Shown here: positions 1 through 7,328 of the stretch, one piece after another
Layout: each line of letters starts with the position of its first letter
How positions within the stretch are numbered: position 1 is the first letter of the stretch
NCBI GenBank assembly: GCA_002440945.1
Contig: DJWG01000116.1
Span: 132-15,860 of the forward strand
Length of the DNA stretch: 15,729 nt
Direction: 5' to 3'
Source: Rhodobacteraceae bacterium UBA6236
Lineage (GTDB): Bacteria > Pseudomonadota > Alphaproteobacteria > Rhodobacterales > Rhodobacteraceae
Made by a program: the position numbers and the translations under genes
Notes under the pieces: generated by a model
Seen by the model: only the letters and a program-made list of their open reading frames with translations
Told to the model about the DNA's origin: nothing
Databases searched by the model: none

Positions 1-55
1 TCCCGCACGATCCGTCGGAGCCTCCGGCGGGAGTATTTGAGCAAACGAGAAACCC
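1..55 (+). repeat. Extragenic stem plus GAGTATTT element, probably a 3'-end/terminator element
   Basis: TCCCGC at 1-6 pairs with GCGGGA at 27-32, enclosing a GC-rich segment with smaller internal inverted repeats. It is followed directly by GTATTTGAGCAAACGAGAAA at 33-52. A GC-rich stem followed by GGAGTATTT and a purine-rich tail is, from memory, a common extragenic arrangement at gene ends in Rhodobacterales genomes. The orientation suits the 3' end of a plus-strand gene lying left of the window and convergent with the DsbA-like gene. It may also stop minus-strand transcripts, although the minus strand shows only scattered T residues. A second small stem, GATCC (58-62) with GGATC (67-71), overlaps the DsbA-like stop codon. 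No other GAGTATTT copy was seen in the window. Confidence 0.45.
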
Positions 56-69
56 GCGATCCTTCAGGA

Positions 70-810
70 TCAGCCGCGCGTGTCCTTCACGATCGCATCA
101 AGCTGGGCCGCGGGAACGTAGCCGCGCACCATCTGCTTGCCGATGACGAAGGCCGGCGTGCCGCTGATCTGCATCCGGCTGGCCAGATCATGGTTGGCCT
201 CGATGATCTTCATCACCTCGGGGTCGTCCATACCGGCAAGGATCGGCTTCGGGTCAATGCCGAGCTTCGTCGCGAAAGCGCCCAGCGTATCGGGCGTGAT
301 GTCGCCGCGGAAGCTTTCGTAAAAGCCCGCGCTGATCTTGGCATAGGCCTCGGGACCTGCGGTGCGGAGCGCGGAGATGGCGAATTTCGAGGCGATCATC
401 GACTGCTCGCCCAGGATCGGGAATTCCTTCACCACATAGCGGATGTTCTTGTCCGACCCGATCAGCGCCGCCACCTCGGCATGGGCCTTGCGGCAGTATC
501 CGCAGCGGTAGTCAAGGAATTCGACCACGGTCACATCGCCCTTGGGGTTGCCGCCCACAAAGCTTGCGGAGTCGGAAAAAAGCTCGGCCTCATTGGCGGC
601 GATCAGGCCGGCGTCGCCTTGGGCCTGTTCGGCGGCCTGTTTCTTGTCGAGTTCCTGCGATACCTCGATCAGCACTTCCGGATGGGCCAGCAGATAGGCG
701 CGCACCTCGGTCCCGAAGGCGGCGCGTTCGGCATCCGTCATTGCGGTAACGTCTAAAGCGGCGGCCGGGGACGCGGCAAGGGTGGCAAGAGCGAAAAACG
801 CGGCTTTCAT
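70..810 (-). CDS. Periplasmic DsbA-family thiol:disulfide oxidoreductase (ScsC/Com1-like)
   Basis: A 246-residue exported thioredoxin-fold protein. Residues 1-18 form a short Sec signal ending in SPAAA. Residues 24-75 are helical and acidic/Gln-rich (AYLLAHPEVLIEVSQELDKK), resembling the N-terminal multimerisation segment of ScsC-like proteins. The catalytic domain carries CGYC at 103-106 in the context FLDYRCGYCRK, and the cis-proline loop GTPAF with Pro219. Both cysteines and the cis-proline are intact, so it should be redox-active as an oxidase or isomerase; which one cannot be read from sequence. The ATG at 808-810 was chosen because it begins the signal peptide and has AAAGGA about 8 nt upstream. 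An upstream extension to 1074 would put non-homologous residues before the signal and overlap the aminotransferase. The gene is divergent from the aminotransferase and no partner DsbB/DsbD is visible. Likely targets are periplasmic proteins with paired cysteines, such as PBP1a in this window (inference). Confidence 0.9.
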   Translation of the reverse strand: MKAAFFALATLAASPAAALDVTAMTDAERAAFGTEVRAYLLAHPEVLIEVSQELDKKQAAEQAQGDAGLIAANEAELFSDSASFVGGNPKGDVTVVEFLDYRCGYCRKAHAEVAALIGSDKNIRYVVKEFPILGEQSMIASKFAISALRTAGPEAYAKISAGFYESFRGDITPDTLGAFATKLGIDPKPILAGMDDPEVMKIIEANHDLASRMQISGTPAFVIGKQMVRGYVPAAQLDAIVKDTRG

Positions 811-973
811 TGGCAAATCCTTTGACTTTGACGGGCCATACCATCGCAGATGCGCCGGCAGAGGCAAGCCTTCGCTTGGCTGTCCAAACCACTCGTGATC
901 GGCACCGGCTTGACCTTGTGCCGCTTCAAAGGACAAATCGCGCCAGAATGGCAGCGCGGGAAAGGAACGGCGA
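811..973. promoter_or_regulatory. Divergent control region between the DsbA-like gene and the aminotransferase gene
   Basis: These 163 bases separate two divergent starts. On the plus strand TTGACC at 910-915 is a good -35 candidate, but the best -10 at 17-18 bp spacing (around 933-938, ACAAAT) is poor. The aminotransferase Shine-Dalgarno AAAGGA sits at 961-966, seven bases before its ATG. On the minus strand the DsbA-like gene has AAAGGA just upstream of its ATG, but no convincing -35/-10 pair was seen. A small hairpin, CAAGC (865-869) with GCTTG (874-878), lies mid-region. No coding sequence fits here. Confidence 0.35.
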
Positions 974-2119
974 ATGCGGAATTCCAGGCGGGGCGAGGTC
1001 GATGCCTTCATCGTGATGGACGTGATGGAAGCCGCCCGCGCCGCCGAGGCGGCGGGCAGGTCGATCATCCACATGGAGATCGGCCAGCCCTCGACCCCGG
1101 CGCCGGCAGCGGCGCGGGCGGCGCTGGCGGCGGCGATGGAGAGCGATGCGCTTGGCTATACCGTATCCCTGGGCCTGCCGGCACTTCGGTCCGGGATCGC
1201 GCGGCTTTACCGCGACTGGTATGGTCTGGATCTGGATCCGGCGCGGGTCATCGTCACAGCCGGGTCGTCGGCGGCCTTTCTTCTGGCCTTCACCGCCCTT
1301 TTCGACGCCGGTGAGCGCGTGGCGATGGGCGAGCCCGGCTACCCCTCTTACCGGCAGATCCTGAAGGCGATGTCGCTGACGCCGGTCGGCATCCCCTCGG
1401 CGGCGGCGGATCGCTACCAGCCGCGGGCCGATGCCATTCCCGCCGATGTGCAGGGGCTGATCGTCGCCTCGCCCGGCAACCCTTCGGGCACCATGCTGGA
1501 CCGCGACGCCCTGGCGTCGCTGATCGAGGCGGCGGCGGCCCGGGGCATCGCCTTCATCTCGGACGAGATCTACCACGGCCTTCATTACGGCGACCGGGCC
1601 GTGAGCGCGCTTGAGATCAGCGATGATGTCTATGTCATCAACTCGTTTTCGAAATACTTCTCGATGACCGGCTGGCGGGTCGGCTGGATGGTCGTGCCCG
1701 AGGGTCATGTGCGGCTGATTGAGCGGCTGGCGCAGAACATGTTCATCTGCCCGCCGCACGCCAGCCAGGTGGCGGCGCTCGCGGCGCTCGATTGCATCCC
1801 GGAACTGGAGGCGAACCGCGCCGTCTATGCCGAGAACCGCCGCCTGATGCTGGAGGGCCTGCCCAAGGCCGGTTTCACCCGCATCGCGCCGCCCGACGGG
1901 GCCTTCTACGTCTATGCCGATGTTTCGGAACTGACCGACGACAGCCTCGCCTTCGCGGCCGAAATCCTCGAAAAGGCCGGCGTCGCCGTGACGCCCGGCC
2001 TTGATTTCGACCCCCACCGCGGGGCGCGGACGCTCCGGTTTTCCTACGCCCGCTCGACCGCCGACATCGCCGAAGGGTTGCGGCGGTTGGAGGCGTTCAT
2101 GGCAACTAGGAACGCCTGA
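974..2119 (+). CDS. Class I/II pyridoxal-phosphate aminotransferase
   Basis: A complete 381-residue fold-type I aminotransferase of normal length. Landmarks in order: substrate-entry loop IGQPS (37-40 region), GYT at 61-63, PGNPSG at 167-172 with Asn169 for the cofactor ring, ISDEIY with Asp197 (pyridine nitrogen) and Tyr200, the PLP-binding Lys227 in SFSKYFSMTGWRVGW, and Arg355 in LRFSYA for the substrate alpha-carboxylate. All catalytic positions are present, so it should be active. The donor amino acid cannot be assigned from sequence; aspartate-type and broad-specificity family members share these motifs. The start is ATG at 974, seven bases after AAAGGA. The stop lies 11 bp before the amidase start, so the two are probably co-transcribed. 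There is no obvious functional link unless the enzyme supplies or recycles amino acids for the wall (speculation). Confidence 0.9.
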   Translation: MRNSRRGEVDAFIVMDVMEAARAAEAAGRSIIHMEIGQPSTPAPAAARAALAAAMESDALGYTVSLGLPALRSGIARLYRDWYGLDLDPARVIVTAGSSAAFLLAFTALFDAGERVAMGEPGYPSYRQILKAMSLTPVGIPSAAADRYQPRADAIPADVQGLIVASPGNPSGTMLDRDALASLIEAAAARGIAFISDEIYHGLHYGDRAVSALEISDDVYVINSFSKYFSMTGWRVGWMVVPEGHVRLIERLAQNMFICPPHASQVAALAALDCIPELEANRAVYAENRRLMLEGLPKAGFTRIAPPDGAFYVYADVSELTDDSLAFAAEILEKAGVAVTPGLDFDPHRGARTLRFSYARSTADIAEGLRRLEAFMATRNA

Positions 2120-2130
2120 GGCAGGATGGA

Positions 2131-3381
2131 ATGGGGAAGAAGGCGATAAGAGGCGTTCTTGGTGTGCTGGCCCTGGCCCTCGGGGCCGCGATCTGGGGGC
2201 CTGCCCGTGCCGACGACCTCGCCGCGTTGGCGCGGGTCGATCCGACCGCTTCGCGCATTACGGACCGCGACGGCGCTCCGGCGGGGGGGATCGGCCTCAG
2301 GCTTGCGCTGTCGCAGGCGGTGCCTTACCGGGTCTCGCTTCTGGACGGGCCGCCGCGGCTGGTCGTCGACTTCCGCGAGGTGGATTTCACCGGGCTGGAA
2401 CCTGCCGATATCCTTGCCTCGGACCGGGTGACGGACCTCCATTGGGGGACGATCCGGCCGGGCTGGTCGCGGCTGGTGATGGCGCTCGATGGCCCCTATA
2501 CCGTCCATCTGGCCGAGGAAAAGGCCGATCCCGCGACGGGGGGCGCCAGGCTGCGCGTCGATCTGGGGGCGGCCACCCACGCCGCCTTCCAGGCCGCGCT
2601 GGGGGTGGAAGAGACGCCTGACTACCGCCTGCCGAAGCCTGCCGTGGTCGATCAGCCAAAGCGCCGCCAGACCGGCGATGCGCCGCTGGTCGTGGTGCTG
2701 GACCCAGGCCACGGGGGCATCGACCCCGGCGCGGAAGCTCCGGGTACGCGCGAGGCGGTGATTGCCCTGGGCTTTGCCCATGAACTCTCCGATCTCTTGC
2801 GCCGCGCCGGAATGACCGTGATCCAGACGCGCGAGGCCGACGTCTTCGTGCCGCTGGAAACCCGGATCAGCGTGGCGCGGGCGGCGGGGGCGGATCTGTT
2901 CCTCTCGCTCCATGCCGATGCATTGGCCGAAGGCGAGGCGGTCGGCGCGACGGTCTACAAGCTTGATATGGCGGCAAGCGATGCGGCCTCGGCCAAGCTG
3001 GCCGAGCGGCATGACCGGGCGGACCTTCTGGCGGGAATCGACCTGTCGGGGCAGGACGACATGGTGGCCGGCGTTCTCATGGACCTTGCGCGAGCCGAGA
3101 CGCAGCCGCGCGCCGACCGGCTGGCGGGGGCGCTTTCCGGCGCGATCCGCGGGGCGGGGCTGAAGATGCACCGCCGCCCGGTCCAGGGGGCGTCGTTTTC
3201 GGTGCTGAAGTCGCCCGACATCCCCTCGCTGCTTCTGGAGCTGGGGTTCCTGTCGTCCGAACGCGACCGGGCGCGGCTTGCCGACCCGAAATGGCGCGAG
3301 ACGATGGCCAAGGCGATTCTCGCCGCGATCCAGGCCTGGGCGGTGGACGACGCCGCCGAGGCGCGGCTGATCCGGCAATAA
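2131..3381 (+). CDS. amiC: N-acetylmuramoyl-L-alanine amidase, AmiC type (AMIN plus Amidase_3)
   Basis: A 416-residue periplasmic zinc amidase that cleaves the bond between N-acetylmuramic acid and the stem peptide, typically during septum splitting. Residues 1-27 are a Sec signal (likely cleavage GPARA|DD). Residues about 50-150 form an AMIN-like beta domain that targets peptidoglycan. From about 185 the Amidase_3 domain begins with VVLDPGHGG. Zinc ligands are His194, Glu208 and His261 (SLHADA), and the catalytic Glu370 lies in LLELGFLSS. Between about 280 and 335 is a helical insertion rich in Ala, Asp and Leu, matching the autoinhibitory insertion of AmiB/AmiC enzymes that need a LytM-type activator. 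Start ATG 2131 follows AGGATGGA closely. The gene lies between the aminotransferase (11 bp) and mrcA (95 bp), the latter having its own promoter. Function is confident; the amiC symbol rests on domain order. Confidence 0.92.
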   Translation: MGKKAIRGVLGVLALALGAAIWGPARADDLAALARVDPTASRITDRDGAPAGGIGLRLALSQAVPYRVSLLDGPPRLVVDFREVDFTGLEPADILASDRVTDLHWGTIRPGWSRLVMALDGPYTVHLAEEKADPATGGARLRVDLGAATHAAFQAALGVEETPDYRLPKPAVVDQPKRRQTGDAPLVVVLDPGHGGIDPGAEAPGTREAVIALGFAHELSDLLRRAGMTVIQTREADVFVPLETRISVARAAGADLFLSLHADALAEGEAVGATVYKLDMAASDAASAKLAERHDRADLLAGIDLSGQDDMVAGVLMDLARAETQPRADRLAGALSGAIRGAGLKMHRRPVQGASFSVLKSPDIPSLLLELGFLSSERDRARLADPKWRETMAKAILAAIQAWAVDDAAEARLIRQ

Positions 3382-3420
3382 GCGGGATTTCGCGAGGAAC
3401 CGCGGTCGCCCTGTCTTGTT

Positions 3421-3449
3421 TTGACCCTGTTCCCTTCGCAGGGTATAGA
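3421..3449 (+). promoter_or_regulatory. Sigma70-type promoter of mrcA containing an inverted repeat
   Basis: TTGACC at 3421-3426 and TATAGA at 3444-3449 are separated by exactly 17 bp. A start near 3456 would give a leader of about 20 nt carrying the mrcA Shine-Dalgarno GGAG at 3467-3470. ACCCTG (3424-3429) and CAGGGT (3439-3444) form a perfect 6-bp dyad with a 9-base centre that touches both hexamers. It may be a repressor operator or chance. It implies PBP1a can be transcribed independently of the aminotransferase-amidase pair. Confidence 0.55.
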
Positions 3450-3476
3450 GCCGCAAACTTTCAGCCGGAGCCTTCC

Positions 3477-6023
3477 TTGATCCGTTTCTTCCTGTCCACC
3501 CTGGGCGGCTTGTTCAGCTGGCTGGTCATCGCTGCGGTTTTCGTGGCGCTGACCCTTGGCGGCGTGTTCTGGGTCTATAGCCGCGACCTGCCGGATTACG
3601 CGGCCCTGGCGCAATATTCGCCGAAAACCATCAGCCGCATCTATTCCGGCGAAGGCCAGATCATCGACGAATTCGCCGAGGAACGGCGGATCTTCACACC
3701 GATCGAGGATATTCCGCCCTTGGTGAAAGAAGCCTTCATCTCGGCCGAGGACAAGAATTTCTATTCCCACCAGGGGTTTGATCCGCGCGGAATGGCGGCG
3801 GCCTTTGTCGAGGCGATCCGGTCGCGGGGCGAAACCATGCGCGGCGCTTCGACCATCCCGCAGCAAGTGGCGAAGAACTTCCTTCTGTCGGGCGACAAGA
3901 CGGCCGAGCGCAAGATCAAGGAATTGATCCTGTCGACGCGGCTGGTGGGGAGCCTGCCGAAGGACAAGATCCTTGAACTTTACCTCAACGAGATTTTCCT
4001 GGGCCAGAACAGCTATGGCGTGGCCGCCGCCGCGCAGACCTATTTCAACAAGACCCTGGGCGACCTGAGCCCGGCCGAAGCCGCGACATTGGCCGCGATG
4101 CCGCAGGCGCCGTCGAAATACCACCCCGTCACCGCCAAGGCCCGCGTCACCGACCGCCGGAACTACGTCCTGCGCGAGATGTGGCAGAACGGTTATATCG
4201 ACGAGGCGACCTATCAGGCCTCGGTCGCCGAACCGCTCCGGTCGGTCCAGAATGGCGACTATCCGGCCTTCAAGGCCAGCCTGCCGCCCCGCGACTATTT
4301 CACCGATGAAATCCGCCGCCAGTTGTCGAAAAGCTTCGGGCAGGAGGAATTCTTCGGTGGCGGCCTTGCGATCCGCGCAACGGTCGATCCGGACATGCAG
4401 AAGCTGGCCGCGCTGGCCCTGCAAGAGGCGCTTGAGAAGTTCGACCGCAGCCAGGGCGTCTGGCGCGGCACCGGCAAGAAGATCGCCGAGGACCGGCCCG
4501 GCGCTTCCGACTGGCGCAGCGCGCTGGCCGAGGTCAAGGATCTGCCGCGCGACGTGACGGGCTGGCATGCCGCGGTGGTCCTGTCGCTGGGCGACACGGA
4601 CGCCACCCTTGGGATCGAGGGCGAGAAGGACACCGCGACCCTGCCGGCCGAAGATGTGACCTGGGCGCGCAAACGCCAATCCGATGGCAGCCTCGCCAAG
4701 AAAGCCAAGGTCGCGAGCGATCTTCTGGACGTGGGCGATGTGGTCATGGTCCGCCAGATGCTGAAGGACGAGGACGGCAGCTTCATCCGCTGGACGCTGC
4801 GGCAGGTGCCCGAGGTGCAGGGCGGCTTCATGGCGATGGACGTGAACACCGGCCGGGTTCTGGCGATGCAGGGCGGGTTCTCCTACCAGGCCTCGGTGTT
4901 CAACCGCGCCACGCAGGCGCAGCGCCAGCCGGGGTCGAGCTTCAAGCCCTTCGTCTATGCCGCCGCGCTGGATTCGGGCTTTACCCCCGCGACCATCGTC
5001 GTCGATGCGCCGATCGAGGTGAACACGCCGCAGGGCCTCTGGCGGCCCAAGAACGCCTCGAACAAGTTCTACGGGCCGACCCCGATGCGGACCGGTATCG
5101 AACAGTCGCGGAACCTGATGACGGTGCGGATCGCGCAAGAGGTCGGCATGGACGTGGTGGCGGGCTATGCCGAACGCTTCGGCGTCTATGACCGGCTTGA
5201 CCCGTTCCTTGCCAATGCGCTTGGCGCGCAGGAAACCACGCTCTTCAAGATCGTCGCGGCCTATGCGATGTTCGCCAATGGCGGCGAACGCGTGGACCCG
5301 ACGCTGGTCGACCGGGTGCAGGACCGCTTCGGCAAGACCATCTATCGCCACGACCAGCGTAAATGCGTGGATTGCGGCAATGCCACCCTGCTTCCGGGGC
5401 GCGCGCCGCAGATTTCGTCAGACCGCGAACGGGTGATGGACCCGATCACCGCCTATCAGCTGACCTCGATGCTGGAAGGCGTCGTGCGGCGCGGATCGGG
5501 GTCGGGCGTGCATCTTCCGGTGCCGATCGGCGGCAAGACCGGCACCACCAACGACGCCAAGGATGTGTGGTTCGTGGGCTTTTCGTCAAACATCGTCGCG
5601 GGCTGCTACATGGGCTATGACCAGCCGCGCACGCTGGGGCAGGGCGCCTATGGCGGAACGCTCTGCGTTCCGGTCTTCCAACGCTTCATGGAACAGGCGA
5701 TCAAGAAATACGGCGGCAGCCAGTTCCGTGTGCCCCCGGGCGGGCATTTCATCAAGATCAACCGCTTTACCGGCGAGCGGCTGTCCGACGACGCAGCGGG
5801 TGATTTCGTGCAGGCGGAATATTTCCGCGACGGCGTCGAGCCGGTCTTCGGGATCGGCGCAATGGTCGATGGCGGCTTCGCGATGGGGCAGAACCTGCCG
5901 CTTTACGCCTATGGCGAAACCGGCGGCGACGAAGGCACGACCGTCACCACATCGACGGGTGACAAGGCGGTGATCCCCAAGAAGGCCGACTTCGGCACCG
6001 TCAGTTCGGGCGGGCTTTATTGA
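3477..6023 (+). CDS. mrcA: Penicillin-binding protein 1A, bifunctional transglycosylase/transpeptidase, TTG start
   Basis: An 848-residue class A PBP that polymerises lipid II and cross-links stem peptides at the periplasmic face. Residues 1-35 are a short cytoplasmic tail and one membrane anchor. The GT51 domain (about 55-235) has EDKNFYSH with catalytic Glu91, GASTIPQQ at 123-130, RKIKE with the second Glu149, and the downstream YLNEIFLGQNSYG. An OB-like domain occupies about 325-445. The transpeptidase domain has SxxK with Ser487 (GSSFK), SRN at 544-546 and KTG at 687-689. All catalytic residues are intact. Start TTG 3477 is chosen because it begins the anchor, lies 6 bases after GGAG and follows a promoter. 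An ATG at 3291 would add 62 unrelated residues and overlap the amidase. A Cys pair (C630, C633) sits in a transpeptidase-domain loop. Length matches the PBP1a family. Confidence 0.93.
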   Translation: MIRFFLSTLGGLFSWLVIAAVFVALTLGGVFWVYSRDLPDYAALAQYSPKTISRIYSGEGQIIDEFAEERRIFTPIEDIPPLVKEAFISAEDKNFYSHQGFDPRGMAAAFVEAIRSRGETMRGASTIPQQVAKNFLLSGDKTAERKIKELILSTRLVGSLPKDKILELYLNEIFLGQNSYGVAAAAQTYFNKTLGDLSPAEAATLAAMPQAPSKYHPVTAKARVTDRRNYVLREMWQNGYIDEATYQASVAEPLRSVQNGDYPAFKASLPPRDYFTDEIRRQLSKSFGQEEFFGGGLAIRATVDPDMQKLAALALQEALEKFDRSQGVWRGTGKKIAEDRPGASDWRSALAEVKDLPRDVTGWHAAVVLSLGDTDATLGIEGEKDTATLPAEDVTWARKRQSDGSLAKKAKVASDLLDVGDVVMVRQMLKDEDGSFIRWTLRQVPEVQGGFMAMDVNTGRVLAMQGGFSYQASVFNRATQAQRQPGSSFKPFVYAAALDSGFTPATIVVDAPIEVNTPQGLWRPKNASNKFYGPTPMRTGIEQSRNLMTVRIAQEVGMDVVAGYAERFGVYDRLDPFLANALGAQETTLFKIVAAYAMFANGGERVDPTLVDRVQDRFGKTIYRHDQRKCVDCGNATLLPGRAPQISSDRERVMDPITAYQLTSMLEGVVRRGSGSGVHLPVPIGGKTGTTNDAKDVWFVGFSSNIVAGCYMGYDQPRTLGQGAYGGTLCVPVFQRFMEQAIKKYGGSQFRVPPGGHFIKINRFTGERLSDDAAGDFVQAEYFRDGVEPVFGIGAMVDGGFAMGQNLPLYAYGETGGDEGTTVTTSTGDKAVIPKKADFGTVSSGGLY

Positions 6024-6043
6024 TCAGGAATTGACCGAAGGGA

Positions 6044-6073
6044 CCGGAAGCCCGCGTTGCGCGGGTTGTCCGG
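6044..6073 (+). terminator. Stable hairpin after mrcA, terminator-like but lacking a U-tract
   Basis: CCGGA (6044-6048) and AGCCCGCG (6049-6056) pair with CGCGGGTT (6060-6067) and TCCGG (6069-6073). This gives a 13-bp stem (one G-U pair) with G6068 bulged and a TTG loop. No run of T follows on the plus strand, so efficient intrinsic termination is uncertain. It may instead protect the mrcA 3' end. The right arm overlaps the -35 element proposed for prfB. Confidence 0.45.
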
Positions 6074-6094
6074 CGCGGTCAGGCAGGCTATCAC
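6066..6094 (+). promoter_or_regulatory. Probable prfB promoter
   Basis: TTGTCC (6066-6071) and TATCAC (6089-6094) are spaced by 17 bp, each matching 4 of 6 consensus bases. A start near 6101 gives a leader of about 23 nt with the Shine-Dalgarno AGAGGT at 6111-6116, the same short-leader layout as mrcA. It is weaker than the mrcA promoter, so prfB may also receive read-through from mrcA. Confidence 0.35.
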
Positions 6095-6123
6095 GCCCGC
6101 CAGTGAAACAAGAGGTGCCTTGA

Positions 6124-7248
6124 ATGCGCGCGGAAACCCAAAGCACGGTCGAAGCCATCGAGAAGTCGCTGAAGCTTCTGGGCCAGCGCATGGATTGGGA
6201 AACCGCGCCGCACCGCCTGGAAGAGATGAACGCCATGATCGAGGATGGCGATCTCTGGTCGGATCCGGCCAAGGCGCAGAAGCTGATGCGCGAACGCCAG
6301 GCGCTGATGGATTCGGTCGAAACCTACCGCCGCATCGAATCCGGCCTGCGCGACAATGTCGAACTGATCGAGTTGGGCGAGATGGAGGGCGACGCCGAGA
6401 TCGTCTCGGATGCCGAGCAAAGCCTGAAGGAGCTGGGCGAGTTTTCCGCCCAGAAGGAACTTGAGGCGCTGCTGGACGGCGAGGCCGACGGCAACGACAC
6501 CTTCCTGGAAATCAACGCCGGCGCCGGCGGCACCGAAAGCTGCGACTGGGCCTCGATGCTGGCGCGGATGTATGTCCGCTGGGCAGAGAAGAAGGGCTAC
6601 AAGGTCGAGTTGCAGGCCGAAAGCGCGGGTGAAGAGGCCGGGATCAAGTCGGCAAGCTACAAGATCAGCGGCCACAACGCCTATGGCTGGCTGAAATCCG
6701 AATCCGGCGTTCACCGCCTGGTGCGGATTTCGCCCTATGATTCGGCCGCGCGTCGCCACACCTCGTTCAGTTCGGTCTGGGTCTATCCGGTGGTCGACGA
6801 CACCATCGAGATCGAGGTTCAGGACAAGGATATCCGCATCGACACCTACCGGTCGTCGGGCGCGGGCGGCCAGCACGTCAACAAGACCGATTCGGCGGTG
6901 CGGATCACCCACTTCCCGACCGGCATCGTGGTGACCAGTTCTGAAAAGTCGCAGCACCAGAACCGCGACATCGCCATGAAGGCGCTGAAATCGCGGCTTT
7001 ACCAGATGGAGCTTGACCGCCGGAACGCCGCCATCAACGAGGCGCATGAGGCGAAGGGCGAAGCGGGCTGGGGCAACCAGATTCGGTCCTACGTCCTGCA
7101 GCCCTACCAGATGGTCAAGGACCTGCGCACCGGGGTCGAAACCTCGGATACGCAAGGGGTGCTGGACGGCGATCTGGATGCCTTCATGGCCGCCACGCTG
7201 GCGATGGACGTGGCCGGGAAAAGCCGCGCCGAAGCCTTGGGCGAATGA
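6124..7248 (+). CDS. prfB: Peptide chain release factor 2 (RF2), no programmed frameshift
   Basis: A 374-residue class I release factor that recognises UGA/UAA in the ribosomal A site and triggers peptidyl-tRNA hydrolysis. The N-terminal coiled-coil domain spans about 1-110. The PCRF domain follows with NAGAGGTES (131-139) and [10 protein letters not shown]. The catalytic motif [11 protein letters not shown] has the universal GGQ at 248-250. The C-terminal motifs [10 protein letters not shown] and [10 protein letters not shown] are typical. Two points stand out. The tripeptide-anticodon position reads SPY (203-205, in [15 protein letters not shown]) instead of the textbook SPF. Also, the reading frame is continuous through the region (about codons 18-30) where many bacteria have an internal UGA and +1 frameshift autoregulation. 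Start ATG 6124 follows AGAGGT by 7 bases. Confidence in identity is very high. Confidence 0.97.
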   Translation: MRAETQSTVEAIEKSLKLLGQRMDWETAPHRLEEMNAMIEDGDLWSDPAKAQKLMRERQALMDSVETYRRIESGLRDNVELIELGEMEGDAEIVSDAEQSLKELGEFSAQKELEALLDGEADGNDTFLEINAGAGGTESCDWASMLARMYVRWAEKKGYKVELQAESAGEEAGIKSASYKISGHNAYGWLKSESGVHRLVRISPYDSAARRHTSFSSVWVYPVVDDTIEIEVQDKDIRIDTYRSSGAGGQHVNKTDSAVRITHFPTGIVVTSSEKSQHQNRDIAMKALKSRLYQMELDRRNAAINEAHEAKGEAGWGNQIRSYVLQPYQMVKDLRTGVETSDTQGVLDGDLDAFMAATLAMDVAGKSRAEALGE

Positions 7249-7299
7249 TACGCGGCATTTGAAAGAATTCGCTTGGTCGCCGCTGCCCGACCGTTCTAG

Positions 7300-7324
7300 C
7301 CTTCCCGAAAATCTTTCGGGGAGG
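7300..7324 (+). promoter_or_regulatory. 11-bp hairpin sequestering the ribosome binding site of the DUF2189 gene
   Basis: CCTTCCCGAAA (7300-7310) pairs with TTTCGGGGAGG (7314-7324) around an ATC loop: 11 consecutive pairs with one G-U. The right arm is the purine-rich Shine-Dalgarno (GGGGAGG), and the ATG begins four bases later at 7329. No T-run follows, so this is a poor prfB terminator. It looks more like a translational control structure limiting initiation on the membrane-protein gene. It lies 51 nt beyond the prfB stop. Confidence 0.5.
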
Positions 7325-7328
7325 GAAG

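Noticed and set aside
811..1074. N-terminal extension of the DsbA-like gene to 1074
   Set aside because: A signal peptide and Shine-Dalgarno mark the ATG at 808-810; the extension would overlap the aminotransferase and precede the signal.
926..2017. Minus-strand 363-codon frame antisense to the aminotransferase
   Set aside because: No conserved motif; the plus strand has the intact PLP site.
2044..3456. Long minus-strand open frame (470 codons) antisense to the amidase
   Set aside because: It is Arg/Gly/His-rich with no domain signature, while the plus strand encodes a complete amidase; this is the usual antisense shadow in GC-rich DNA.
3291..3476. Upstream ATG 3291 as the mrcA start
   Set aside because: The 62 extra residues overlap the amidase in another frame, lack PBP1a similarity and precede the promoter at 3421-3449.
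2955..5351. Very long minus-strand open frame (798 codons) antisense to mrcA
   Set aside because: No recognisable family and low-complexity composition; the plus-strand PBP1a has every catalytic motif.
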